Positions 46,698-56,850 of a DNA stretch of 64,000 bases are shown here, piece after piece. The stretch is taken from contig NZ_CALYPR010000001.1 in assembly GCF_945277285.1 (NCBI RefSeq), positions 992,001 through 1,056,000 on the forward strand, read 5' to 3'. This DNA is from an uncultured Bartonella sp. Its GTDB lineage: Bacteria; Pseudomonadota; Alphaproteobacteria; Rhizobiales; Rhizobiaceae. Both the position numbers and the translations under genes were made by a program. Numbering within the stretch: the stretch's first letter is position 1; every line of letters begins with the position of its first letter. Below the pieces are notes generated by a model. The model was not told where the DNA came from. It saw only the letters and a list, made by a program, of their open reading frames with translations, and did not search any database.

Positions 46698-47104
46698 ACG
46701 AAGATTTTCCGCTTTGGCTCTCGATTATTATTGTACTATTTTTGTTGTTCGGTTCCGGTCTCACATTAATCGGCACAATCGGTCTTAGTCGTGCAAAAAG
46801 TTTCTATGACCGGCTGCACATGCCGACATTGGGAACAAGCTGGGGTATAAGCGGCATTATTGTTGCCTCGATCATCTATTCGACATTGAGTGGCCATCGG
46901 CTTATCTCGCATTCAATCCTGCTTGCGATTTTCATTATTGTGACAACGCCGGTAACATTGATGTTGTTGTCACGGGCAGCGATGCAGCGCGATCAGTCGT
47001 CGAATTCTAAAGAACTGCCAGTGAATATGCACTACCACAAACTTAACGGTAATGTTTCAAAGCCTCAAGATGCGGCAATAGAGACTCTCGAGACGATAGA
47101 ATGA
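46694..47104 (+). CDS. mnhG: Antiporter subunit G
   Basis: The 136-residue protein has three helices and the MnhG signature GTIGLSRAKSFYDRLHMPTLGTSWG. The soluble C-terminal tail (about 100-136) is longer and less conserved than the core. It is the last gene of the operon, followed by a two-way terminator shared with tyrC. Confidence 0.92.
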   Translation: MNEDFPLWLSIIIVLFLLFGSGLTLIGTIGLSRAKSFYDRLHMPTLGTSWGISGIIVASIIYSTLSGHRLISHSILLAIFIIVTTPVTLMLLSRAAMQRDQSSNSKELPVNMHYHKLNGNVSKPQDAAIETLETIE

Positions 47105-47233
47105 CCATAATCAAGCAAATCTGATTTTTAGGAGTGCCGAAAAATCGATATCAGTTTTTATTCTTGAAAAAGCTGTGTTTTTAAAAAACCAATAGAAGAG
47201 TAAACGACGAAGACAAGCGATCGGGCAAAAATT

Positions 47234-47268
47234 AAAGCGCACTTTTAAAAAATTAAAAAGCACGCTTT
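47234..47268. terminator. Bidirectional terminator between mnhG and tyrC
   Basis: AAAGCG (47234-47239) pairs with CGCTTT (47263-47268) with more A-U pairing inside, followed by ATTACAATTTTT on the plus strand and by AATTTTTGCCC on the minus strand. It lies between two convergent units. Confidence 0.65.
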
Positions 47269-47283
47269 ATTACAATTTTTCAG

Positions 47284-48228
47284 TTATTTTTTTAAATCTT
47301 CGGGATGTTTACGGACAACCTGACGGCCAAAGTCGGGAGCATCCACTTCTTGTCCGGCGTCAATAATACCACGTCTGACGGCGCGTGTGCGGGTGAACAG
47401 GTCGAATAAAGCTTCTCCATCTCCCCAGCGAATAGCGCGTTGCAGGGACGCAAGGTCTTCACTAAAGCGCCCGAGCATTTCAATAATGGCATCCTTATTG
47501 TTTAAACAGATGTCGCGCCACATTGTCGGATCAGATGCAGCAAGACGGGTAAAGTCACGAAAGCCTGACGCCGAATAGGCAATAACTTCAGAGTTTGTTA
47601 CTTTTTCCAGATCACTTGCTGTGCCGACAATGTTATAGGCGATAAGATGTGGCAGGTGGGAAGTAATGGCCAGAACCAGATCATGATGTTCGGGGTCCAT
47701 ACGGTCGACTTTTGCACCACAGGCTTCCCAGAATTCCGTTAACTTTTCAATTGCCTTTTCATTTGTATCGGGAAGCGGTGTAAGGATACACCACCGATTG
47801 ATAAAAAGGTCGGCAAAGCCTGCATCTGGGCCAGAAAATTCGGTACCGGCAATAGGGTGGCCGGGAATAAAAGTAATGTTATCCGGCAATTCAGGTTTCA
47901 TTTGCCTGATCACGGATGCTTTTGTCGAACCGACATCGGTCACAATGGCACCGGCCTTAAGATGGGGAGCAATCTCTTTGGCCACTTTGCCGGAAGCTCC
48001 GACTGGAACTGACACAATGACAAGGTCGGCATCTTCAACAGCTTTGCTATTGTCGGTTGTGTAGCTGTCGCCTAGTTTAAGTTCGCGTGCACGTTCAAGT
48101 GTTGTGCTGGTGCGGGTTGCAATGGCAATGTGATCGGCCAATTTTTTCTGCCGGATAACACGTGCAAGTGATGAACCGATAAGACCGATACCGATGAGGG
48201 CTATTTTTTTAAATTTTACTTCAGACAT
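47284..48228 (-). CDS. tyrC: Prephenate/cyclohexadienyl dehydrogenase
   Basis: This enzyme oxidatively decarboxylates prephenate or arogenate in tyrosine synthesis. The 314-residue protein has the NAD motif IGIGLIGSSLAR (12-23), VTDVGSTKASVIRQM, the catalytic-histidine region FIPGHPIAGTEFSGPDAG and ITSHLPHLIAYNIV. There is no fused chorismate mutase or ACT domain. It lies 4 bp after hisC on the same strand, an arrangement that suggests the aminotransferase also serves aromatic amino acids. It is convergent with the antiporter operon. Confidence 0.94.
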   Translation of the reverse strand: MSEVKFKKIALIGIGLIGSSLARVIRQKKLADHIAIATRTSTTLERARELKLGDSYTTDNSKAVEDADLVIVSVPVGASGKVAKEIAPHLKAGAIVTDVGSTKASVIRQMKPELPDNITFIPGHPIAGTEFSGPDAGFADLFINRWCILTPLPDTNEKAIEKLTEFWEACGAKVDRMDPEHHDLVLAITSHLPHLIAYNIVGTASDLEKVTNSEVIAYSASGFRDFTRLAASDPTMWRDICLNNKDAIIEMLGRFSEDLASLQRAIRWGDGEALFDLFTRTRAVRRGIIDAGQEVDAPDFGRQVVRKHPEDLKK

Positions 48229-48232
48229 TTTT

Positions 48233-49339
48233 CTACTTCAAAAAATTTTTTAATGTGGCGATAACGCCGTGATTTGCTTCTTCGGATCCAATGGAAAGGC
48301 GCAACGCGTTCGGAAATCCGTATCCCGTAACGCGGCGCAAAATATACCCATTGGCTTTCAGATAATCGTCAGCTGCCGCAGCCGATTTTTTTCTATCGGC
48401 CGGAAAATGAATAAGAAGAAAATTGGTGACCGATGGTGTGACTTTCAGCCCCAATGCCTCGATTTCGTGTGTGAGCCACTGCCGCCATTTGGTATTATAG
48501 GCGATAGCATTTTTGACAAATTCTCGGTTGCGGAAAGCAACGCTTGCCGCTGCTTGTGCCGGTACACTGACATTAAAGGCACCGCGAATGCGATTGACCG
48601 CATCAATCACGTGGATTGGCGCATACATCCAGCCGACGCGCAACCCCGCCAGTCCATAGATTTTTGAAAAAGTGCGGGTCATGACCACATTTTCATTTGT
48701 CGACACCAGCTCGACACCTGTGTCATAGTCATTTTCGGTAACAAATTCTGCATAGGCACCATCAAGCACCAAAAGAACATTTTTCGGCAAACCGGCGTGA
48801 AGTTGCTTGACTTCCGTTGCCGTTAAATAAGTGCCCGTCGGATTGCCCGGATTGGCTATAAAGACAATTTTGGTTTTGTCGGTTACTGCAGAAAGAATGG
48901 CATCAATATCAATGCGGCACTCTTTTTCTTTGACAATGACCGGTTTTGCACCGGTACCGCGTATCTGTATCTCGTAGACACTGAAACCGTGTTCGGTCAT
49001 GATGCCTTCATCACCAGCGGTAAGATAGGTGTTTGACAATAGTCCCAATAAATCATCCGAGCCGTTACCGGCCATCAGATTGCTCCGGGCAAGCCCTGTC
49101 ACTTCGGAGATTGCTTCCAAAAGCGGCTTTGCCGAACCGTCCGGATAAAGTTCAAGATGCGCTGCTGCTTGCCGATAGGCATCTATCGCCGCCGGACACG
49201 GCCCAAGCGGAGATTCGTTGGAAGAAAGCTTATAGACTTTCGTTGCTTTTGATGCCTCGCTTGATCCGGGAACATAAGCAGCAATATCCAGAATACCTTT
49301 TCGAGGCTGAGGACGATCAACATTAACATCTTTTTTCAT
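48233..49339 (-). CDS. hisC: Histidinol-phosphate aminotransferase family protein
   Basis: This PLP-dependent class I/II aminotransferase has 368 residues. The family hallmarks are the N-terminal [16 protein letters not shown], the [10 protein letters not shown] substrate loop, [10 protein letters not shown] with the PLP aspartate, and the lysine segment [18 protein letters not shown]. Pairing with tyrC suggests that it acts on aromatic 2-oxo acids as well as, or instead of, histidinol phosphate (the hisC2 type common in Rhizobiales). It faces metX across about 130 bp. Confidence 0.92.
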   Translation of the reverse strand: MKKDVNVDRPQPRKGILDIAAYVPGSSEASKATKVYKLSSNESPLGPCPAAIDAYRQAAAHLELYPDGSAKPLLEAISEVTGLARSNLMAGNGSDDLLGLLSNTYLTAGDEGIMTEHGFSVYEIQIRGTGAKPVIVKEKECRIDIDAILSAVTDKTKIVFIANPGNPTGTYLTATEVKQLHAGLPKNVLLVLDGAYAEFVTENDYDTGVELVSTNENVVMTRTFSKIYGLAGLRVGWMYAPIHVIDAVNRIRGAFNVSVPAQAAASVAFRNREFVKNAIAYNTKWRQWLTHEIEALGLKVTPSVTNFLLIHFPADRKKSAAAADDYLKANGYILRRVTGYGFPNALRLSIGSEEANHGVIATLKNFLK

Positions 49340-49412
49340 CGGTATAAATCCGGCCCAGTATTTTAATTGTTAAGGAAATACCCTTGCTTTTATCCGAAGT
49401 CGAGAGAAATTC

Positions 49413-49441
49413 TTGACTTTTGTCGGGCGAGACGACTAGCT
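49413..49441 (+). promoter_or_regulatory. Candidate promoter of metX
   Basis: TTGACT (49413-49418) is followed 17 bp later by CTAGCT (49436-49441), an alphaproteobacterial-type promoter. Transcription would start near 49448, leaving a leader of only about 26 nt before the metX ATG, too short for a SAM-II riboswitch. Confidence 0.4.
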
Positions 49442-49473
49442 ATCTTTTATTCTTTCAAGACGGTGCAACCGAT

Positions 49474-50658
49474 ATGATACAGATAAATTCGGCCGGTAAA
49501 CCTTCCGGCACAAAGAAATCACAGGCAGATTTTCCAGATAGCAAGGTGGTGCAGTTTGGGCCAGACGAACCTTTGAACCTTGATAGCGGCGTTGTGCTTT
49601 CCCCTTTCCAGATTGCCTATCAGGACTATGGCACATTGAATGAAGATAAAAGCAACGCCATTTTAATCTGCCATGCATTAACCGGTGATCAACACGTTGC
49701 CAATATCCATCCGGTTACCGGAAAACCCGGTTGGTGGGATATCTTGGTGGGGCCGGGTAAAATTATTGATACCAACCGTTATTATGTCATTTGTTCCAAT
49801 GTTTTGGGCGGGTGTCTTGGTTCAACGGGGCCTGCTTCAACAAATCCAAAAACCGGAAAGCCCTACGCACTCGATTTTCCGGTTATTACCATTGGCGATA
49901 TTGTGCGGGCACAAGCCATGCTGATTGAACGATTGGAAATAAAAACACTTTTTTGTGTTATCGGCGGTTCAATGGGCGGTATGCAGGCATTGCAGTGGGC
50001 ATCATCCTTCAAGGACAAGGTTTTTTCATCGGTCATTCTTGCCACCGGTGCGCGCCATTCGGCACAAAATATCGCTTTTGATGAAATTGGCCGGCAAGCT
50101 GTTATGGCGGATCCGAATTGGCTTGGCGGACGTTATCTTGAAGCAGGTAAACGACCTACAAAAGGACTTGCAGTTGCCAGAATGACGGCCCATGTTACCT
50201 ATCTTTCGGAAGCAGCCCTGCATCGCAAATTCGGCCGCAATTTACAAAACCGTGATCAAATTACCTTCGGTTTTGATGCCGATTTCCAGATAGAAAGCTA
50301 TTTGCGCCATCAAGGTATGACCTTTGTCGAACGGTTTGATGCCAATAGTTACCTCTATCTCACACGCGCCATGGACTATTTTGACCTTGAAGCCGAATAT
50401 GGCGGGCGTTTATCCGATGCATTCCAGGGCTCGAAAGGGCGGTTTTTTGTGGCATCATTTTCAAGTGACTGGCTTTTTACCACTGCCCAATGCCGAACAT
50501 TTGTCCATGCACTCAATGCTGCCGGAGCACGTGTCTCTTTCATCGAAATCATGACTGATAAGGGGCATGATGCTTTTTTGCTTGATGAACCGGTGATGTT
50601 TTCCGCAATCCATAGTTTCTTGACGGCGGCAGCTGAACAAAGAGGGCTTAGCGCATGA
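49474..50658 (+). CDS. metX: Homoserine O-acyltransferase
   Basis: MetX acylates homoserine (usually with acetyl-CoA) in methionine synthesis. The open frame extends upstream to a TTG, but the ATG at 49474 gives a normal 394 residues. The alpha/beta-hydrolase core shows [15 protein letters not shown], the nucleophile elbow [13 protein letters not shown] (Ser166), FLPLP-equivalent catalytic Asp region and the C-terminal [10 protein letters not shown] histidine motif. It overlaps metW by 4 bp; the metX-metW pair is standard in Alphaproteobacteria. Confidence 0.94.
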   Translation: MIQINSAGKPSGTKKSQADFPDSKVVQFGPDEPLNLDSGVVLSPFQIAYQDYGTLNEDKSNAILICHALTGDQHVANIHPVTGKPGWWDILVGPGKIIDTNRYYVICSNVLGGCLGSTGPASTNPKTGKPYALDFPVITIGDIVRAQAMLIERLEIKTLFCVIGGSMGGMQALQWASSFKDKVFSSVILATGARHSAQNIAFDEIGRQAVMADPNWLGGRYLEAGKRPTKGLAVARMTAHVTYLSEAALHRKFGRNLQNRDQITFGFDADFQIESYLRHQGMTFVERFDANSYLYLTRAMDYFDLEAEYGGRLSDAFQGSKGRFFVASFSSDWLFTTAQCRTFVHALNAAGARVSFIEIMTDKGHDAFLLDEPVMFSAIHSFLTAAAEQRGLSA

Positions 50659-51287
50659 GTGACAATGAACAATTTTTATCGGCGTTAAAATCCCGTACCG
50701 ATTTTCAGGTAATTGCCAATTTTATCAAACCGGGTAGTCGTGTGCTTGATGTCGGTTGCGGTGACGGAAGCCTGCTCTATTTATTGCAAACACACCGCGA
50801 TGTTGATGGGCGCGGCGTGGAATTGTCACAACAAGGGGTTGACCAATGTTTGCTCAAAGGGCTTTCAGTCATACAGGGTGACGCTGATAGAGATCTTGTC
50901 TATTATCCCGATTCCGGTTTTGATTATGTCGTTTTGTCACAGACTTTGCAGGCAACGCATAATCCCAAAACTGTGCTTGAACAATTGTTGCGTATTGGTG
51001 AAAGAGCGGTCATTTCCATTCCCAATTTTGGCTATTGGCGTGCTCGTGCCCATCTTCTTTTTCTTGGCCGTATGCCGGTCACAAAGGAATTGCCCTATAG
51101 TTGGTATGATACACCCAACATTCATTTCTGCACGATTGACGATTTTATTGATCTGGTAAAGGAAGTCGGCGCAAAGATCGAAGAAGCGGTAGTGCTGAAC
51201 CGGCAAGGAAAACCGGTCAAACGCAAGTTACCCGGCGGTGCTTGGAATCTGTTTGGCCAACAGGCAGTGTTTCTTTTACATCGATGA
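50655..51287 (+). CDS. metW: Methionine biosynthesis protein MetW
   Basis: MetW is a class I methyltransferase-fold protein required together with MetX for full homoserine acylation in several bacteria. The 210-residue protein has the SAM motif [15 protein letters not shown] (30-44), [12 protein letters not shown] and the [24 protein letters not shown] family segment. It overlaps metX by 4 bp and the phosphotransferase gene by 4 bp, so three genes are translationally coupled. Confidence 0.93.
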   Translation: MSDNEQFLSALKSRTDFQVIANFIKPGSRVLDVGCGDGSLLYLLQTHRDVDGRGVELSQQGVDQCLLKGLSVIQGDADRDLVYYPDSGFDYVVLSQTLQATHNPKTVLEQLLRIGERAVISIPNFGYWRARAHLLFLGRMPVTKELPYSWYDTPNIHFCTIDDFIDLVKEVGAKIEEAVVLNRQGKPVKRKLPGGAWNLFGQQAVFLLHR

Positions 51288-52264
51288 TGGATCAAGCTAC
51301 AATAGAATTGCCGGCTTTGGTGCGAGAAAATCTTCGCCAATGGGATGTGCCGAAAGATGCCGATATTGCTCTTCTCACCATATCGGAAAATGCGACCTTT
51401 GTTATCAAATGGGCAATGACAAAGCGCATCATCCGGGTTTATCGGCCGCATTATCATACCAATAGCGAAATTTTGTCGGAACTTTTATGGCTTCAGGCGA
51501 TAGAACAATCCGGCATTGTGCCCGTGCCTCATCTTTTTCATTCAAATACAGGGGAGTTGTTCGTTGAAGATAAGTCTTTAAGACTTGCCTGTTTTTCTTT
51601 TATAGAGGGCCACGAGCCACGAACCGACAATGATCTTGTGCGCTGGTTCACACTTTTAGGCAATATTTCCGCCAGATTGCATCAGCAATCTATGGGCTGG
51701 AAAAAGCCGAAAGACTTCACCCGCAAGCATTGGACTTATGAAACTATGCTTGGCAAAAATGCCAGTTGGGGTAATTGGCAAAACGTCAATGGATTATCGC
51801 TAGCCAACCGCAAAATCCTTGAACAATGTGATGCTACATTAAAACATATCTCGCGAGCATTTCCGAAGGATGAAGCCCATTTTGGTCTTATCCATGGTGA
51901 TTTGCGACTGGCAAATCTTCTTGTAAAGGGAAAAAACCTTGCAGCTATTGATTTTGACGATTGTGGTTTTTCATGGTTCGGGCTTGATCTTGCCAATTCT
52001 TTAAGCTTCATTGAAGATCACCCCTTGGTGCCGGCTCTAATAGATGCGTGGTTTCAAGGCTATGGTCAGGTGATGCCCGTGAAAGATGATGTAAAGGATA
52101 TGGTCCCTCATTTGATGATGATGCGACGCATGCAACTTACTGCCTGGCTTACCACCCACAACACCACACCAACGGCCAAAAAATTGGGTGCATCATTTCC
52201 GGTTGGCACAGTCAAATTAGCAAAAACTTATCTTGAAATGTTCAATCCTCTTGGCGTTCGATAA
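51284..52264 (+). CDS. APH-family small-molecule phosphotransferase, substrate unknown
   Basis: The 326-residue protein has the aminoglycoside/choline-kinase fold: a nucleotide-binding N-lobe, the Brenner motif IHGDLRLANLL at about 202-212 and the metal-binding IDFDDCGFSWFGLDLAN at about 222-238. The start is one of two adjacent ATGs (51284 or 51287) overlapping the metW stop; the longer frame from 51242 is inside metW. Related kinases act on homoserine, ethanolamine, thiamine or antibiotics. Coupling to metXW hints at a homoserine- or methionine-related substrate, but this is inference. Its 3' end overlaps convergent modC by 23 bp. Confidence 0.8.
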   Translation: MMDQATIELPALVRENLRQWDVPKDADIALLTISENATFVIKWAMTKRIIRVYRPHYHTNSEILSELLWLQAIEQSGIVPVPHLFHSNTGELFVEDKSLRLACFSFIEGHEPRTDNDLVRWFTLLGNISARLHQQSMGWKKPKDFTRKHWTYETMLGKNASWGNWQNVNGLSLANRKILEQCDATLKHISRAFPKDEAHFGLIHGDLRLANLLVKGKNLAAIDFDDCGFSWFGLDLANSLSFIEDHPLVPALIDAWFQGYGQVMPVKDDVKDMVPHLMMMRRMQLTAWLTTHNTTPTAKKLGASFPVGTVKLAKTYLEMFNPLGVR

Positions 52265-53333
52265 GTGCGACACCTTTGATCTGGGCGTAAACGTCCATTC
52301 CTTCTTTCAGTTGTAACAGCTCCCATGAATGGCGTGTCAGGCGCGACAGAAAACGGGCACCTTTTCCGTCACTGCCTAAAGCAAGTTTGGCAAGTACCTC
52401 GAAATTGTCTTTTTCCCGCATTGTGAGGATGCGCGCAGGCATGACATTGAGGATCGAGCTTTTTAACGGCTTTGTGACGGCCAGACTAACGTCATTGGCG
52501 GCAATGCGCAGGCGCATTTTTTTCCCTGTTGCCAGAGGCTCGGAGGGAGCAACAAATGTGCCACCTGGGACATTGACTTCTATGAGTCCGGCATTGTTGT
52601 CAGATGCTTTGACAATGCCATCAAGGTTGACAGCCGCCTCGCGTGTATTGGCCAGTGGTAAATCAGGGTTGGCCTCGATTTCTTCCAACGGGCCACAAGC
52701 GATAGCCTTTCCGTTATCCATCAGCACCAAAGTGTCGGCAAGTCGTTCGACTTCATAAATATCATGGGTAATATATATAATCGGCATTGAAAGCCGATCA
52801 CGCAGACCGATTAAAAACGGCAGGATTTCATCGCGCGAGCGCTTGTCGAGTGCTGAAATTGGCTCATCCATGAGCAAAATGCGCGGATGTGACAACAATG
52901 CACGACCAATTGCCACACGCTGGCGTTCACCACCCGAAAGATTGTGTGGAGCGCGGTTGACGAGGTGTGAAATATCTAAAAATTCCACCACTTCGTCAAA
53001 TGTCGGCGACAGACTTTTTTCAGCTTTAGACATGCCGAAAGTCAGGTTTTTCTTGACCGACAGGTGGGGAAAAAGACTTGCTTCCTGAAAGACATAGCCA
53101 AGAGGACGCTTGTAAACAGGAATAAAATGGTTTTCATCCTGCCAACAGTCGTCGCCAATGGTTACTTTTCCAGAAAAATGGTTGAGTCCGGCAATAGCGC
53201 GTAAAACCGTGGTTTTGCCGCAGCCGGAGGGCCCGTAAAGTGCCGTGACTCCGGTAAGCGGCACGTTAAAAGCACAATCGAGAGAAAAATTGCCCAATTT
53301 TCCTTTGAGGTCGACAGCAATTGTTCCGCTCAT
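52242..53333 (-). CDS. modC: Molybdate ABC transporter ATP-binding protein
   Basis: ModC powers molybdate uptake. The 363-residue protein has Walker [10 protein letters not shown] (34-42), the Q-loop [13 protein letters not shown], the signature [15 protein letters not shown], Walker [13 protein letters not shown], and a C-terminal TOBE molybdate-binding domain (about residues 290-358) ending [14 protein letters not shown]. It overlaps modB by 4 bp. The order modE-modA-modB-modC on the minus strand forms one operon. Confidence 0.95.
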   Translation of the reverse strand: MSGTIAVDLKGKLGNFSLDCAFNVPLTGVTALYGPSGCGKTTVLRAIAGLNHFSGKVTIGDDCWQDENHFIPVYKRPLGYVFQEASLFPHLSVKKNLTFGMSKAEKSLSPTFDEVVEFLDISHLVNRAPHNLSGGERQRVAIGRALLSHPRILLMDEPISALDKRSRDEILPFLIGLRDRLSMPIIYITHDIYEVERLADTLVLMDNGKAIACGPLEEIEANPDLPLANTREAAVNLDGIVKASDNNAGLIEVNVPGGTFVAPSEPLATGKKMRLRIAANDVSLAVTKPLKSSILNVMPARILTMREKDNFEVLAKLALGSDGKGARFLSRLTRHSWELLQLKEGMDVYAQIKGVALIERQED

Positions 53334-54016
53334 AATGTCCGTGCCTGCATATATTTCTGTAAAAGCGAAACAGTCAGAATAATAAGAAAAGAAAACACCA
53401 CCATAATAGTTGATAGAACGTTGGCTTCATGCATTTGGCCGGCTTCGACATAGCCCATAATGGTGGTCGAAATAACAGCAGTTTTGCCGGGTAAATTACC
53501 ACCAATCATCTGGACAACACCAAATTCGCCAACCGTATGGGCAAACCCCAAAACGGCAGCTGTCATAAAGCCGGGGCTTGCTATTGGTAATGCTACTTTC
53601 CAGAATGCTTGCCAAGGCGAGGCACGCAGCGTTGCGGCAACTTCCATTGGCCGTTTTCCCATGGCTTCAAAAGAATTACGGATTGGTTGGACAACAAATG
53701 GCATCGAATAAATAACCGAACCGATAACCAGCCCTTCAAAAGTAAAGGCAAATTTATCCATACCAAACCATGGTGCGATAAAGCCTCCAGGGCCATTAGG
53801 CCCGAGAAAGACTAGAAGGTAAAAACCCAGAACCGTTGGTGGCAAAACCAACGGTATGGAAATAACAGATGCAACGATTTCTTTCCCATAGGTTTTTGAA
53901 CGCGAAAGCCATAAAGCGAGCGGCGTCCCAATAGCCATCAGAAAGAATGTGGTTACTGTCGCCAATTCAGCTGTTAATTTGATCGCTGTCCAAGTCTGTA
54001 TGGAAAGAAACATCAT
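53330..54016 (-). CDS. modB: Molybdate ABC transporter permease
   Basis: The 228-residue permease has about five membrane segments and the EAA-type loop [25 protein letters not shown] that contacts ModC. The [18 protein letters not shown] segment is typical of ModB. It begins 7 bp after modA and overlaps modC by 4 bp. Confidence 0.95.
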   Translation of the reverse strand: MMFLSIQTWTAIKLTAELATVTTFFLMAIGTPLALWLSRSKTYGKEIVASVISIPLVLPPTVLGFYLLVFLGPNGPGGFIAPWFGMDKFAFTFEGLVIGSVIYSMPFVVQPIRNSFEAMGKRPMEVAATLRASPWQAFWKVALPIASPGFMTAAVLGFAHTVGEFGVVQMIGGNLPGKTAVISTTIMGYVEAGQMHEANVLSTIMVVFSFLIILTVSLLQKYMQARTL

Positions 54017-54022
54017 GCCTGT

Positions 54023-54772
54023 TTACTTTGTTTCCGGCAGTGCATAACCATATTTTTTGATAATTGTTGCCGCTTCCGGGCCCTTCAGGAAAGAGATAAA
54101 AGCTTTTGCCGCTTCGTTGTTTTCACCGGTTTTCAAAAGCACAGCATCCTGACGGATCGGGTTATAATAATTTTGTGGCACAACCCATTTCGAACCGCCC
54201 TTTTCATTGATAATTTGTGACAGCGCAACAAATCCGATTTCGGCATTTCCGGTTTTGACAAATTGATAAGCTTGCGAAATATTTTGCCCTTCGACAAGTT
54301 TGGTTTTAATCTGATCGTGGACTTTGAGTGCATCCATTGTCTCAACTGAGGCTTTGCCATAAGGGGCGGCATCAGGGTTACAATAGGAAATGTGGGTTAT
54401 TGCACTATCGGTCAATGTTTCAGGGCCTTTTACAAGGCCGTCTTTGGCACTCCACAATACCAATGTGCCAATGGCATAGGTAAATTCTGTGCCTTTGATA
54501 CCATAGCCTTCTTCAACGGCTTTTGTCGGCCGTTCGGTATCAGCAGCCAGAAATACTTCAAATGGCGCGCCATTCTTGATTTGCTGGTAGAAGTTTCCTG
54601 TAGCACCAAAGGAAAGTGTCGCTGTATGACCGGTTTTTTCCTTGAATTGTTCAGCTATCTCTTTGACCGGTTCGGTAAAATTGGCGGCAACCGCGACAAC
54701 GGTGTCACCGGCATGGGCAAAAGCAACGCTTGCCAGCAATATACCGAGTGATAATGCGAGTTTAGATTTCAT
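54023..54772 (-). CDS. modA: Molybdate-binding periplasmic protein
   Basis: ModA captures molybdate or tungstate in the periplasm. The 249-residue precursor has a signal peptide MKSKLALSLGILLASVAFAHA. The mature protein shows VAVAANFTEPVKEIAEQF, the SFGATGNFYQQIKNGAPFEVFLAADTERP ligand loop with its serines, and an N-T-G-A-E-type GNAEIGFVALSQI. Length is normal. It is 10 bp downstream of modE, so uptake and regulator are made together. Confidence 0.95.
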   Translation of the reverse strand: MKSKLALSLGILLASVAFAHAGDTVVAVAANFTEPVKEIAEQFKEKTGHTATLSFGATGNFYQQIKNGAPFEVFLAADTERPTKAVEEGYGIKGTEFTYAIGTLVLWSAKDGLVKGPETLTDSAITHISYCNPDAAPYGKASVETMDALKVHDQIKTKLVEGQNISQAYQFVKTGNAEIGFVALSQIINEKGGSKWVVPQNYYNPIRQDAVLLKTGENNEAAKAFISFLKGPEAATIIKKYGYALPETK

Positions 54773-54781
54773 TATCTTCTC

Positions 54782-55573
54782 CTAACTTGTTGCAATAATA
54801 ATGTTTTCCGCCTTGATAAGGGCAAAAACCTGCTCATTGACGGCAAGTTTGCCAAGCGCGGGATCGTTTGGTCGAGCTGTTGCTGTCAAAGTTTTGCCTG
54901 CACCAATGTCGACGCTCAGTTCAATACTTTTTGTGCCGACTGTAATTGTGCGTAAAATACCGGCAAGCCGGTTTTGTTCACAAAAATCGATGTTTTCTTG
55001 AAATGGTACCACCCGGATAAAGGGTGCCTTGATAAGAGCAGCGACATTGCGACCTTTGACAAGTCCAAGCCGCTCGACACTTTTTTCGGTAATTTCAGTT
55101 TGAATTTTTATTTCTTCCGAAATACCAATGGTAACAAAAGCTGCCGGCGGTGCACTTCTGATTGACAGAACCTGACCCGATAAAAGATTGCGTGCCGATG
55201 TTCTGATCATGAAACCTTGTAGAAGGCCGGTTGAACTCAAGCCGATTTCCGAAAGATCACCGGAAGCCTTGCTCAACATTGTGGCTAGTCCGGTTTCCAG
55301 ATGATGGAAGGTTTCAATGAGCTTGAGAGCCTCCGGCGTCAAAGAAGCACCGCCACCATTCTTGCCGCCGATATTTTTTTCCAATAGTGGCTTTGCAACT
55401 AGGTTTTGTATGGCTGAAAGAGCGTCCCATGCTGCTTTATAGCTGAGCCCGACCGAACGGGCCGCAGCTGAGATAGAACCTTCACGCCCCACTGCTTCAA
55501 GTAGGCGAATTCGCTCGCGCCCGACCGAACCGATATGGTCTTCAGTAAATGATAATGTTGCTTTTACCGACAT
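54782..55573 (-). CDS. modE: Molybdate-responsive regulator ModE
   Basis: ModE senses molybdate and controls mod and molybdoenzyme genes. The likely start is ATG at 55573 (a TTG lies directly upstream), giving 263 residues. An N-terminal winged helix (RIRLLEAVGREGSISAAARSVGLSYKAAWDAL) is followed by two tandem TOBE/MOP domains (about 125-190 and 195-262; the first contains TSARNLLSGQVLSIR). This matches full-length ModE and not the TOBE-less form. A ModE-box-like site lies 17 bp upstream of the start, so autoregulation of modEABC is likely. Confidence 0.93.
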   Translation of the reverse strand: MSVKATLSFTEDHIGSVGRERIRLLEAVGREGSISAAARSVGLSYKAAWDALSAIQNLVAKPLLEKNIGGKNGGGASLTPEALKLIETFHHLETGLATMLSKASGDLSEIGLSSTGLLQGFMIRTSARNLLSGQVLSIRSAPPAAFVTIGISEEIKIQTEITEKSVERLGLVKGRNVAALIKAPFIRVVPFQENIDFCEQNRLAGILRTITVGTKSIELSVDIGAGKTLTATARPNDPALGKLAVNEQVFALIKAENIIIATS

Positions 55574-55589
55574 CAAATTACACCGCTTT

Positions 55590-55613
55590 GTTATGTAGAT
55601 TAACTATATAACG
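55590..55613 (-). promoter_or_regulatory. ModE box upstream of modEABC
   Basis: On the minus strand CGTTATAT (55613-55606) and TACATAAC (55597-55590) are separated by 8 bp. The E. coli modA operator has CGTTATAT and TACATAACG separated by 7 bp, so this is a near-identical arrangement. Position 17 bp before the modE start fits repression of the operon by molybdate-loaded ModE. Confidence 0.75.
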
Positions 55614-55674
55614 GTGATGAGGAAAGCAAGGTTTTCATCGTAATTTTTATAATTTGGTGCCCGGCACCTGAAAA

Positions 55675-56631
55675 TCAATAACCAAGATGCCGGTTCACCG
55701 TTTGAGCAAGTTTTCCGGTTGTACGCCATTCAATAATATTATTGGCAACAATTTTTGCTGCTGTTTCCATTGTGGTTGGGGCAGCAATATGGGGAAGCAC
55801 TGTTACATGCTCGTTTTGCCAAAGCGAAGAGGTTTGTGGCAAAGGCTCTTTTTCAAAAACATCCAGCACAGCGTGGTTGAGATGGCGGCTTTCCAGTGCT
55901 TCAATCAGAGCGTTGGTGTCGATAATCGGCCCTCTGGCAAAATTGATAAGGCTTGCCCCCTGTTTCATTTGGTAAAGTTGTTCTTTTCCCAAAAGTCCAC
56001 GGGTTTTTGTGGTGAGCGGAAGCAGGACAACCACAATGTCGCTTGTTTCTAAAAGTTTCGTAAAACCGGCAACGCCCTTCACACATTGAATGTCAGAAAT
56101 GTTTTTCTGCGTGCGTGACCAGCCAGTCACCTGAAAACCTACTTTCTTGAGAAGTGCGGCTGAAGCTTTTCCTAATTCTCCCAATCCCAAAACACCAATT
56201 TTCCACTCATAAAGTGGGCGTAAGGGGTGTTGCTGCCAAAGTTTTTCCAGCTGTTGTTGTCGATAGATCGGCATATCGCGCGCAAGATAGAGTGAAAAAG
56301 CAAGCACAGCTTCTGCCATCGCTTTTGTCAGATAGGGGTCAACAAGCCGGACAATCGGCGGTGCATTTTCGGGCAGCTCTTGTACCATTTGATCGACGCC
56401 AGCCCAAAGACTTTGAATCCATTTGAGTCCGGTTAATTTCTTCAATTCTTGTGGATCGGGATTGGCCACGATAGCAAGCTCGACATCGGAATAATCTTCA
56501 CGAGCAATTTTGTTAAAATCGATAAATTTTTCATTTTTTATGGTTTTTGAAAGGACTTTTAACCAATTGTCCCTATAAACTTCATCAAAGCGGCTAACAA
56601 AAGCGATTGGTTTAGGCATTGGATTTTTCAT
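55675..56631 (-). CDS. D-2-hydroxyacid dehydrogenase, glyoxylate/hydroxypyruvate reductase A-like
   Basis: The 318-residue NAD(P)-dependent dehydrogenase has the Rossmann motif IGVLGLGELGKASAALLKK followed by GWSRTQK, which suggests NADPH preference. The catalytic arginine is in LINFARGPIIDTNALIEAL, and the Glu and His are in DVFEKEPLP and VTVLPHIAAPT. Length and the W-rich hinge point to the GhrA subgroup. It stands alone, divergent from the transaminase gene, and probably reduces glyoxylate or hydroxypyruvate. Confidence 0.86.
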   Translation of the reverse strand: MKNPMPKPIAFVSRFDEVYRDNWLKVLSKTIKNEKFIDFNKIAREDYSDVELAIVANPDPQELKKLTGLKWIQSLWAGVDQMVQELPENAPPIVRLVDPYLTKAMAEAVLAFSLYLARDMPIYRQQQLEKLWQQHPLRPLYEWKIGVLGLGELGKASAALLKKVGFQVTGWSRTQKNISDIQCVKGVAGFTKLLETSDIVVVLLPLTTKTRGLLGKEQLYQMKQGASLINFARGPIIDTNALIEALESRHLNHAVLDVFEKEPLPQTSSLWQNEHVTVLPHIAAPTTMETAAKIVANNIIEWRTTGKLAQTVNRHLGY

Positions 56632-56850
56632 TTAAACAATAACCATGAAAACAATAGACAAGACATTCCGGCTATTGCTGCCTTAATAAATCTGCCTTAA
56701 ATTTAGCCAATTCTATAATGATTTTCCAGAAGTGGAAAGCTTTCGTATTGTGAAGGATTATAGCTTAATGGTTTTACACTATGAAGCCCAAGTTTTATCC
56801 TGTGCGATCAACACTTTTGGATATTAAATGACTGTGAAGAGGTAAAAACA

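Noticed and set aside
49340-49473. A SAM-II riboswitch in front of metX, expected in some Alphaproteobacteria
   Set aside because: The conserved SAM-II core and pseudoknot pattern was not found, and the candidate promoter leaves too short a leader.
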